Assembly (NCBI GenBank): GCA_036939755.1 | Contig: JALLAZ010000299.1 | Span: 1-17,567, forward strand | Length of the DNA: 17,567 nt | Direction of reading: 5' to 3' | Source of the DNA: Stephanodiscus triporus | Taxonomy: Eukaryota > Bacillariophyta > Thalassiosirophyceae > Thalassiosirales > Thalassiosiraceae | Shown here: piece after piece, positions 1 to 8,665 of the stretch | How the letters are laid out: every line of letters starts with the position of its first letter | Position numbering within the stretch: the first letter of the stretch is position 1 | Translations under genes and position numbers: made by a program | Notes under the pieces: model-generated | Seen by the model: only the letters and a program-made list of their open reading frames with translations | Databases searched by the model: none | Told to the model about the DNA's origin: nothing

Positions 1-2
1 TT

Positions 3-463
3 CCATTTGATTGTTGTTTTTTGTCCCATATCATTTCGGACTCTTTGCTTTCCGATCTCCTTGCAAGGATTGAGGGTATCCTCATCGAGTCCCTCAATGA
101 TTTATCTACCGGCGCCACCACCATGTTGAAACAAGCGATGAAAGCCCTTGCCGATATTCATGATCTTATTAACAATGAGAGGGAGAGCTGTGACCATCTT
201 CTCCTCACCATGCTTCAGGAAAGCAACAACATGAAGGAGAAAGATGAACTTTTAACATTGCGGGGGAAACTTCAGCAATTTATGGCTGCAGTGCTGAGAA
301 AGACAAGACTCAGGCCGATGACTCAAAATTGATAATGCAACTGAGTAAGAAACTGGAGACCTTATTGATGGATTACAAACATTTGAGAGATAACAACGAC
401 CGTCTGTACCGACGACTTTTGCAAGTGGAGTGTAAGTTGAAAGAAACTGTTCCTTGGTGTTGA
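3..463 (+). pseudogene. Decayed or partial coiled-coil protein frame, apparent frameshift
   Basis: A frame is open from the window edge to the stop at 330-332 and encodes a Leu/Glu/Lys-rich helical sequence containing EKDELLTLRGKLQQF. A second frame (mod 2) takes over near 290-335 and runs to a TGA at 461-463; it is also helical (KKLETLLMDYKHLRDNNDR). The two read as one coiled coil if a +1 or -1 shift falls around 284-300. No GT..AG pair of credible length joins them, so I favour an indel (decay or sequencing error) over an intron. The start lies outside the window or is absent; the first usable start in frame is only a TTG at 21. I recognise no family, and the function is unknown. Confidence 0.4.
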
Positions 464-706
464 ATTTCTATACTTCATTACAATTGCTCATCTTTATCTG
501 CCTATGGCATCGATGGTTGAAAGTCCGGGCATTATCAATAAGCTAACCTTGTTTATCAATATTACAGTCCTTAGCTACTAGTTATACATCGCATCGTCTC
601 GAGTATAACACCCTTCTCTTTCCACCCCTGTTGACTTTCCTGACACAGCCTTTCTCCTGATGATCTCCCCCATACCAATCAAGTCCCAGAGAGCCCAATC
701 CCAAGC
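464..706. other. Intergenic gap between convergent frames
   Basis: This is 243 bp of mixed-composition sequence between the end of the decayed + strand frame and the stop of the - strand coiled-coil gene. It presumably holds the 3' UTR of the latter. I see no gene or structured element in it. Confidence 0.5.
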
Positions 707-2440
707 CTACCTACGAGTGATCCGGCCGATGGCGATCGCCATCGTCCTACCCACCTGTTTTCGAAAGCTCGACCTTTCATTCTCAAGGTCTTTCACCCTA
801 AGACGATTCCTTTGCGACGCATCCTGGAGCCTGTTTAATTCGTCCTGCACGAATATCAGGTCCGACCTCACGGATCGTATCTGATCCGCGGTCCTCTCAT
901 ATTCAGATACGCTCTTCGCCAATGCAGCATTCTTCGTCTTCTTCAATTCCTGGTAGTTGAGCTTGGCGGCCTCCCGTTCGTCCTTCATCAATGTCGACAA
1001 TTTGAGGGTCAGCTCGTCCATTTCGCCGCGCAGCTGTACCATGCGCCTCTCGCGTCTTCGATCTTCCTGATCCAGCTTTCGATTTGATCGGGATCGTTGA
1101 CCCTCAAGATCTCTGACTTCATTCTCGTACTTGGCGTCATATCGATCCCGTATCGCCTCGTGAGACTTGGCGGCTTCCTTCAAGGCGCTGATCCTGCTTT
1201 CCTCCTGTCGGGAAATGGCGTCGTCCCTCTCCCGGATCAATGCCTCCATCCTTCGTTGGGCGTCTGCAATCGCATCGTACCCCGAAAGCTCCACCGGCTC
1301 GTTTGACGTTTCGATGATGCGTTGCAGCCTCTCCTCCGTCTCCGTCAACAGAGATTCGTAGTACCTGACCGCGCCATCGAGTTTGGCATCCTCGTCGGAC
1401 ATTTCTCCCTCGGAGATCGCTTTGGCCGAATTAATGTCGTTTTTTTTTTCCTCCCTGAGCCGCTTGAACGACGCGTCGAAGAACATCTCCCTCGCCTTCC
1501 GTCCCTCCTTCAATGCCTCGATCTGAGAAGACACTCTCCGAGTCGTTTCCGACAAGGCCTCCCTGAGGTCAGATATTAGCGGCGCCTTCGCTCGCTCTTC
1601 CTCCTCCGCCTCCCGCAATCGCTCGACGGCAGAGACAGCGTCGGCCACGGCGCGCTCGATGCGAGATTCGATCTCCCACTTCTCGAGCTTGAGTCGCCGT
1701 TTCTCCTCCGCCATCTCCGATCTAATCCCTTCGATTTCCCTCATCGACGCCGACCTCGCCCTGCGAACGTCGTCCTCGACGGACCTCCTCGACCTATTCC
1801 TCCCCCGAGCGGCCACGGCGGCCTCCCGACGGAGCGAACCGAGTCGCGATTCGAGGTCGGATAGCTCCGACCTGAGTTGGACGGCGCGTTTGGCGGCCTC
1901 GTCGCGTATGGTCGATATTAACGACCTCGTCCGCGACGTCTCGTCGCGCATCTCGTCCTGCGTCCCCTCGATTCGATCTGATAGGAGATCGATTTCGTCG
2001 CTGCCTCGTGTATCATTTCATCGGTGAATCAGAGAGAATCGACACAGAAAAGGAACAAAAAACAAATAAATCAGACGCGTATGGTGAATGAGAAGTACAT
2101 CCGTCTCTCGCGCCTGGCGAAATGATGCACCCCCTCGCACTCGCACGTTCCCATTCATCCCCCCGCAAGCAATCGATATAAAATGACGAAGTAAGTGCGA
2201 ATAAGTATCACCGGGAGCATGCCCCATTCTCTCTCTCTCCTCCCCCCCCAACTAACTCACGCGAATCCCCTCTTTAGACGGACGACGACGTCCTCGGTCT
2301 CGACCTTCGTCCCGTCCCTCCTCCCCCGTAGCAGATTATTGTCAATTCTCGCCCCCTCCTCCCGCTTCCTCGCATTTTCCAACGACTCGGTCATCTCTTC
2401 GAGCCGTCGTCGTATCGTCGACAGCGCCATCTCGTCGTCG

Positions 2441-2472
<32 letters not shown>

Positions 2473-2682
2473 GTCTCCGTCGCTCGTCGAGGGGGGGAGC
2501 GCGAAGAGCGACGACGGCCGGGACGACGACGAATGATGCGATCGACGCGACGGCCACTCCATCGTCGTCGCGAGGGGACGACGGGCGGGGGAGAGACTGA
2601 CGACGGTGGGCGAAAAGGCGGTCGCGCCTCGCCATCCCGACGACAGCAGCGGCAGCAGCAGGGATGGAGACGTGGCTCGCAT
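707..2682 (-). CDS. Probable plastid-targeted coiled-coil protein (two exons)
   Basis: Exons are 2682-2261 and 2000-707, giving 571 residues. The donor GTGAGT follows phase 2 and the acceptor GGCAG restores the frame (junction ..RGFA-DEIDLL..). Residues 1-22 form a short signal peptide with a Leu-rich core, and GATAF at 19-23 fits the diatom ASAF-type cleavage motif with Phe at +1. It is followed by a Ser/Arg-rich transit-like stretch to about residue 65, so import into the plastid across the secretory route is inferred. Next comes an Asp run (about 70-83) coded by GAC repeats. From about residue 84 nearly to the end the chain is Glu/Arg/Lys/Ala-rich and strongly predicted coiled coil, with no catalytic motif visible. 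A T10 tract at 1440-1449 lies inside exon 2. The family is not recognised; a structural or tethering role is possible but unproven. Confidence 0.72.
2001..2260 (-). other. Intron of the coiled-coil gene
   Basis: A 260-nt intron read on the minus strand, with GTGAGT donor (plus 2255-2260) and CAG acceptor (plus 2001-2003). Skipping it removes an in-frame TGA directly after the donor and keeps the reading phase. An alternative acceptor (GAG) seven bases upstream would not keep the frame. Confidence 0.75.
2432..2475. repeat. TCG/GAC trinucleotide microsatellite in coding sequence
   Basis: About 14 TCG units with one TCA interruption. Read on the minus strand they encode the Asp run near residues 70-83 of the coiled-coil protein. 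Such tracts change length easily and are a likely source of allelic variation. Confidence 0.9.
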
Positions 2683-2859
2683 CTTGAATTATGTCATGCA
2701 CGAAGGGAGATCCCCGCCGAAGAACAGAGTGTTCTCTCGATAAACATGGACTCCCAGCTGTAGTGTCGACCTACTCCTGAACCACAAACGGCACAAAATT
2801 ATTAAGTATCGTAGTAGGTTCGTACCCTAGGTACTCACACAGCCCTCCCGAAAAAAAAA
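2683..2859. promoter_or_regulatory. Short bidirectional intergenic region
   Basis: Only 177 bp separate the start codons of two divergent genes (coiled-coil on -, EF-hand/GDT1 on +), so both promoters and 5' UTRs should lie here. An A-tract immediately precedes the + strand ATG. A 5-bp inverted repeat GTACC-CTA-GGTAC sits at 2822-2834. No clear TATA box is visible. Assignment as a shared promoter rests on position only. Confidence 0.5.
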
Positions 2860-4401
2860 ATGACGAAGACGACGCCGTCGAAGCGAGCCCCCGACCGGCG
2901 TCCCAACGACGACCGCCCGTCGCCGTCGTCGTCTCGGCGTGGCGTCCGCGGCACGACGACGACTATGGCCTCATCGCCCCTCCCGATGATCCCGCTGATG
3001 ATCATCATCGCGTCGTCTCTGATGACGAACGCCGTCGTCGTCGTTGTCGCGTCGTCAACGTCCGACGCGGCGGTCTCGTTCCGTCGCGTATTCGACGCCG
3101 TCGACGCGAACGGCGATCATTCCATAACCGAGGAAGAGTTCGCCGCGGCGGTCGACAGGCTCGTCGGATTCGTCGGCGTGGGAGGAGGAGGAGGAGGAGG
3201 AGGAGTCGGCGGGGGCGATCCTCCTCCCGTCGTCGTCGCCGACTCGGGGGGGTCGTCGTTGGAGGCCCCCCCGCTCGGGATGGACGCCAATCCATCCATG
3301 TTCCGACCCAAGGCGGACGGCGGAGGAGGCAAGAAGAAGAGGGGAGGGGGCAAATTATACGATCCGGCTTCGACGACCGCGTTCGTCAAGGGACTCATCT
3401 CGTCCTTCTCGGCAATCATGGCCACCGAGATCGGGGACAAGACATTCTTCATCGCCGCCGTGCTATCGATGCGAAACGACCGAGCGGCGGTCTTCGGGGG
3501 CGCGATACTCGCGCTCGTTGTCATGACGGTGTTATCGACCCTCATGGGACTGGTCTTGCCGGCCCTCATGCCGCGCAGGTACACCCACCTGATCGGGGGG
3601 GCGCTGTTCCTGTATTTCGGATTCAAGCTCCTCAGCGACTCGCGATCGATGGGGGAGGGCGTGTCGGAGGAACTGGAAGAGGTTGAGGAGGAGTTGGCGG
3701 AAATGAACAAGAAGAGGAACAGGGCGAAGAAGAAGAGGCAGGTCGAGGAGAAGAAGGGGATGGACGACGACGACGACGACGACGTCGGCGGCGGCGGCGG
3801 CGACGCCGATGACGATGTCGAGGGGGGAGGAGGTACCATGGGGGATTGCGACAACGGCGCCAAGAAGCGTCGCGGAGGAGGCGGAGGTGGTGGGGGGAGG
3901 TTCGCGAAGGGCGCGTCGAGGCAGTCGTCGTCGGGGGGATTGTCGACCGCGGGGGAATACAGCGGGAATTCATGGGAGTCGGTGTTCGTGCAGGCCCTGA
4001 CGCTAACGTTCCTCGCCGAGTGGGGGGACAGGAGTCAAATCGCCACGATCGCGTTGGCCGCCGCCAAGGTAAGAGGGGCGTTCTTGTCTGTTTTTGTTGG
4101 GTGTTGATGAAATGACTCGGGGTGGGCCTCCGACATTGAATGATGCTCCGTGGTCGCCGTAACGTTTCTACTTGCACACCGATCTTCAATATATTTTTGC
4201 TCTCCGCGCGAATTATATACATATATATAGGATCCGGTCGGCGTCACGATCGGGGGATGCATAGGGCACAGCGTCTGCACGGGGATGGCAGTCATGGGGG
4301 GGAGGATGCTCGCATCGCGCATATCGGAAAAGTCCGTCGCGTTTTATGGCGGACTTACCTTTTTGATCTTTGGCATACACTCGGTATTCTTTGAGGAATG
4401 A
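2860..4401 (+). CDS. EF-hand fused to GDT1/UPF0016-family cation/proton antiporter
   Basis: Exons are 2860-4068 and 4231-4401 (phase 0), giving 459 residues. GDT1/TMEM165/PAM71 proteins exchange Mn2+ or Ca2+ for H+ across Golgi or plastid membranes. Both signature motifs are present: EIGDKT at 190-195 and EWGDRS at 387-392, each starting a three-helix half. Exon 2 supplies the last two helices (IGGCIGHSVCTGMAVMGGR, then FYGGLTFLIFGIHSVFF). Residues 82-93 (DANGDHSITEEE) form one EF-hand loop, with His instead of Gly at position 6. A hydrophobic signal sequence lies at 43-63; Met36 (2965) would give a cleaner signal peptide than the Arg-rich first 35 residues, so the start is uncertain. The loop between halves (about 258-370) is unusually long, with Lys/Glu, Asp and Gly runs. 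No ASAF motif is clear, so the target membrane is open. Confidence 0.88.
4069..4230 (+). other. Intron of the EF-hand/GDT1 gene
   Basis: A 162-nt phase-0 intron with donor GTAAGA after an AAG codon and acceptor ATATATAG. The exon beyond it encodes the expected final transmembrane pair of the GDT1 fold and then stops, which strongly supports the boundary. Confidence 0.9.
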
Positions 4402-4447
4402 TGGCTTTTTTTCTGCCAGCCTCGTAACTCTTAACTTAAGCATAAAA

Positions 4448-4720
4448 TATCATCCCGCTTTGGTGAAAGCATTTGCACTTGGGGGGTTGGTGGGATACAA
4501 CCGGGATGACTTAGTTTTAAATGTCATTAAGAAAGGCGTAATCGGAGTGATGCTACGCGAACCCACTACCAAGGAACGCCATGCAATCGAGCGCATTTGA
4601 TTTGAGGAAGGAGACCGTGCACAATTACACCCACTTAAAAGAGTGTTTGCACTTGGCGCTGCACTCATGATGTTTTGGTGCGAGGCTGCGTGTGCTAGGT
4701 CTTCGGAGGGTACAATATAA
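4448..4720 (+). pseudogene. Decayed protein-like frame, one internal stop
   Basis: In frame 2 a protein-like stretch begins about here (HPALVKAFALGGLVGYN..), meets a TGA at 4598-4600 and continues in the same frame (EEGDRAQLHPLKRVFALGAA..) to a TAA at 4718-4720. The partial echo of HPALVKAFALGG by HPLKRVFALGAA suggests a repeat inside an old coding sequence. No start codon is convincing and I recognise no family. It lies just downstream of the GDT1 stop and could simply be fortuitous open frame in its 3' UTR. Confidence 0.25.
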
Positions 4721-5061
4721 TACTTCTGGTGATGACATGAACTTCAATTCCTTTCCCACCAGTGGAGAAAGTTTTCAAGCAATAGTATGCGCATGGGTCC
4801 TATATCAATTGATCTGGGGGGGGGGCAGCAGGGATAGTGCTTTCATCCCTTACCCATTTCATTGAGGCAGTCTGACTTACACTAACAGTCCTAAAATCAA
4901 AGGCTGTTTTCTTCTTCGCTTCTGTATCTATTTGAGGGGTGCTTTTTTTTGCTGCTGCCTCCACATATTCTTTCTATCCGCAAGCCATACATCAAATATC
5001 TTTTATTCGTGCCACAACAGACGATTCCTGAGCAAAAATTATGGAGAACAAGACAAAGCAC
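4721..5061. other. Intergenic, 3' side of two convergent genes
   Basis: This is 341 bp between the GDT1 gene (+) and the Myb/HA gene (-). It contains a G homopolymer near 4816 and T-rich stretches, and should include the 3' UTR of the minus-strand gene. I see no gene or RNA structure. Confidence 0.5.
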
Positions 5062-7934
5062 TCATTCCATATCGGATCTCACCTTTTCTGATTGCAAACG
5101 ACTAGATAGCAACATCGGATGATTCCAATCCTCGTTATCTACTTCTTCCTCCATTTGGTTGGGTTGCTCGCCGATTCTTATTCTTTTGCAATAATGCGTC
5201 CACTCGGCCTCTCTATCGGACAGACTCTCGTTGAAAGAATTCGATCCTTGCGAAGGATTGTTAGTAAGGTGTGGATGACTCATACTATCCGGACTACTGC
5301 TTGTCACATTTGCTTCATTTCCTTGATCAGATCGCTCGAATGCATGGAAGAGGTCAACCTCAGTAACGCCAGCAAGCAAGCCCTGGCGGAAAATGCTCAT
5401 CATCATATGACCAACTTCGTCTGACGAGGCCTTCACCGCTTCGCTATGATTAACATATTCAGCGATCTGCGTCGCAAAATGTTTCACCAGATTTTCGTCC
5501 CTTGGAGAAGAGATTTCTTTCTGTAGCGAGCCACAGTGCTCATCCATCAGTTGAATCGCCGTGTGTGCCTTAGATATATTTCGGACCCTTTTCCTGTGGG
5601 CATTGGTTACCTTCACCTTTTTCGGCAGAACCCATTGAAAGTTTATTTCTTCCAGCATTTGACTCCGTTCTGCGGTTAGCCTGTGACTCTTTGCATGATG
5701 ATCTGCCCTCAAATTTCGAACGAACCGACCCAGAGAGTCATACGTGGAAGGAACCTAGAGTATGGTGACAAATGAAGGAACACTATGAATGCAAATACGG
5801 AGAGAACTGGAACTCGAAGAAATCGCGGATAAAACAAAACTCAATAATCACTAAAACTCACAAAAGTGTCACCATACTTGTCTTTGTACGCTTTCAGCGC
5901 TGGATTCATGAGGGTGTGAAGACTGTCATGAGCAAAAATGACCGAACGAAAAACAAACTGTCATGCAATGATTCACTCACCTGCGAAGTTACTTTGCCAT
6001 CGCTCTTGCTGAAGAGATAACTGTCTCTTCTTTGCTGTTGGCGGCCTGACAGGTGCAGCAATGTTCCTCCTCCCCATCCACTGCTTGAATCTACTTGTTG
6101 CCTTTTTCCCCGAAGTCATAGAGATGGGACGGTTCATTGCATGACTGAACATTTTTCCGGAAAATCTCCTGCTAAATAGGCGATTGACGGAGATGCTACT
6201 GGTGCCATGTTCGACGCTCTGGTCTTCCTCGTCTTCGTTGTACTTGCTGTCGCTTCTCCTTCCTGAAATACTCCCATCATCAATGGAGTTGTCTCCGCCG
6301 CTCATTTGCTCATCACTGGATGCATCATTCACACTCTGGCTTACAACGTCGGGATCGCTCCCATCGTCGACGTAATTTTCAATGCTTTCGTCCTCCCCAC
6401 TTGACGCTTTGCCTTCGCCGTCCGCGTTGATGGACACATCCTCCGCCACACCCGATTCTTGTCCCTCGCCCAGCCTGCTTCCCTCGTCGCCGTCCTCATC
6501 CTCGCCGTCCTCCTCGCTAGAATCCTCCTCCTCCTCCTCCTCCTCCCTCTCCTCCCTATCGTCGCAAATGATCCGATCAACCTCGTTGTTGTCGTCGCCG
6601 AGCGTCTTTCCGGCGGTCGCGGTCCCCTCGCTCACCGACTCCCCCCTGTCCCTCACCAACGGCTTACGACGATCGTCATTGTCATCGTCGTCGGACGTTG
6701 ACGTCGACGTCGGGAGGAGATGTCGCACCTCGTCCTCCGTCTTCCCCACCAGGTAACCGTATGCGTATCCCCGTTGAAGTGCGCGCTCCACGATCGACGA
6801 TAGGTCCGACGACGGCTCGAGGCCCGATTCCTCCCTCGTCCTGATGCGGATGGAATTTATCAACGACGCGATGTTCGTCGTAGTCGATAGCGCCGACGAC
6901 GGGGGTGGGGAAACTTCCCATCCTTCCGACAACTTTTTCGTGCCATAGTATCTCGTGTCTTGCCGCCTTGTCTGTTCGACTGATGAGGCGACCGTGGGGA
7001 CAACATCATCCCGATCCCTACCACCGAACGACGACGTCCGATCCCACCCCCCTTCCACCGCCTTTTTTTTCGAGTATTCCCTAGCGTGACGTCTCGTCTG
7101 TTCGATCGTCCTCGTTGCTACTCGAATCGCGATCATCTCCCAGTCTTCGCCGTACATCTTCAACCCCAATAAGAACGCGTCGTGTTCCTCCTTCGTCCAG
7201 TATCCCGTCCGTATGTGTTCCCCCCTCTCGACGTTTCGTAGATATTCCCTCCCGTGACGTTTCGTCTGCTCGATCGTGCGAGTTACGACGCGCATTGCGA
7301 CCTTCGCCCAGTCTTCCCCGTAAGTCGACAGTCCCGACAGGAACGCGTCGTGCTCCTCTTTCGTCCAGAATCCGACGTTGTTTTCGACGATCGTGCCCGA
7401 TGATCCCGACGGCGACGACGACGTGCCGTGGCCGGCCGTCGTCGTCGCGTGCGCGGACGCAAGATGACGATGATTATCATGACGATGATCATCGTCGTTG
7501 TCGTAGCCGTAGTCGTTATCGTCGTCTTCCTCCTTCTCCTCCCCTGATCCCGACTCCCGCGGCGGTAGCAGCAGACGCGGGGACGTCATTAGCTCCGCCG
7601 TCTCCGACGCGAGCTCTCGCAGGCGTCGATCGTTCAGATCGTCGTCGGGGTCGTCGTCATCGTCTTCGCGAGTGGGAGGAGGAGGAGGAGGGGTGGAGGA
7701 GGAGGAGAAGGATGCGACCGCCCCGCCGACGCCGCCACCTCGCGCGAGCGACGACGAATGCGAATGCGACGACGGACACGACGGCACGAACATCCTCGAG
7801 GGGAGTCTCCTCGGGAGGGCCTTGCCCCTCCTCCTAGCGACGACGACGTTCTTCTTCTTCTTCCCTACGACGACGACGACCGAGGACGACGGCGATGTGC
7901 CTCCCAATGACGAAGGCAGAGGTCGATGGTACAT
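5062..7934 (-). CDS. Two-repeat SHAQKYF-class Myb-like protein with helicase-associated domain (three exons)
   Basis: Exons are 7934-5981, 5899-5862 and 5754-5062, giving 894 residues. Two Myb-like repeats lie at about 189-232 and 245-288. Each has W..EEHDAFL.GL..YGEDW then TRTIEQT+RH.REY, matching the SHAQKYF signature shape and implying DNA binding in the nucleus. A third, degenerate half-copy (SVEQTRRQDTRYYGTKK) follows at about 312-334. Residues about 400-600 are Asp/Glu/Ser-rich. Across the splice junctions residues 646-705 rebuild one helicase-associated (HA, PF03457-type) domain, running from WQSNFAALKAYKDKYGDTF through LTAERSQMLEEINFQW. The rest of the C-terminus is hydrophilic. The N-terminus is low complexity: an AT-rich TATA-like string abuts the first ATG, so Met48 (7793) may be the real start. 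The target genes are unknown; a transcription regulator is inferred. Confidence 0.82.
5755..5861 (-). other. Intron 2 of the Myb/HA gene
   Basis: A 107-nt phase-0 intron with donor GTGAGT (plus 5856-5861) and acceptor CTCTAG. Removing it joins ..KYGDTF to VPSTYDSLGRF.., which is the expected order within a helicase-associated domain. Confidence 0.87.
5900..5980 (-). other. Intron 1 of the Myb/HA gene
   Basis: An 81-nt phase-1 intron with donor GTGAGT (plus 5975-5980) and acceptor ATCCAG. A nearer-consensus acceptor GACAG lies 23 bases upstream on the transcript but breaks the frame; the chosen one restores W..NF..LKAY, the start of the HA domain. Confidence 0.85.
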
Positions 7935-8665
7935 TATATATTATATATAGAGAATATTAATATCTCGCCTGTGGAATGGAAGAGAGAGGGCGAGGGATTT
8001 TTTTTGTGTGAGTGTGTCCTTTTTTTATTATCTCGGCGGATTGAATGAGGGATTCGCACACCGGAGCCCGACCGGCCCCATCCACCACCTTGGAGTTGGT
8101 GTGGTTGGTTATCGTAATCGTGCCTCGCCTCCGACTGCTCCGATGAAGTTCGCCTGAAAGAGGGAGGTAGTAGTACCATAGAGTAGGAGGGAAACGTCTT
8201 CGGTTGGATGGAGCACTAAAATGGCGGGAAATAAGAAGTCCGGCAGGTAGGCTCCCCCCTCCGGCCCCCCGCTGTCTCCCCCCGCGCTACATAAATGCAT
8301 TGCCTTCGTTGTTCGGGGGGGGGCATCGTCCCTTGATGATCGGGGTTACAACAAAGGCTTCGAGCACGAGAAGAAGCCTGCACGTTTTTTCCACAATCAA
8401 ACGGAGGATCGAGCTGGGCGGCGCAGCCAGCTGGGAGCGAAGTAGGGAACCGACTGATGAGAAGTGTGCGAGGGAAATGGCCAGGCGTGAGGGAGTTGTT
8501 GAGAAATAATTGGCTCTGTCTAGATGATAGTCTACGAGGTATTTAAGATATGATTTTGATGGGAAGATTGCATCTGCCTAATGTTGGGATTTGATAATGA
8601 TCTGTTGATTGATCTTACTTTATACAACGAATCTATCTAATATCTAATTCGGTAGGACATATCTC
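7935..8665. other. Intergenic region upstream of the Myb/HA gene
   Basis: This 731-bp stretch holds the 5' region of the Myb/HA gene (TATA-like AT string at 7931-7950, pyrimidine/purine tracts near 7980-8030) and the 3' UTR of the large secreted-protein gene. Open frames on either strand here have low-complexity or arbitrary translations. I see no RNA gene and no convincing terminator-like structure. Confidence 0.5.

Noticed and set aside
2188..2220. ATGACGAA followed by GTAAGT on the plus strand as a tiny first exon
   Set aside because: It lies inside the well-supported intron of the minus-strand gene and leads to no plausible second exon.
3117..3863. Long minus-strand open frame opposite the GDT1 gene (Ser/Pro-rich)
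   Set aside because: It is the antisense of GDC/GGC-rich codons; the translation is low complexity, and the plus strand has clear conserved motifs and splice sites.
7115..7837. 240-codon plus-strand open frame opposite the Myb repeats
   Set aside because: Its Arg/Ser/Pro-rich translation has no domain, while the minus strand carries two intact Myb repeats.
8221..8509. Possible plus-strand mini-exon (ATG..MAGNKKSG followed by a GTAGGC donor) with an exon near 8364
   Set aside because: No downstream acceptor in the right phase gives a recognisable or well-behaved protein; likely chance.
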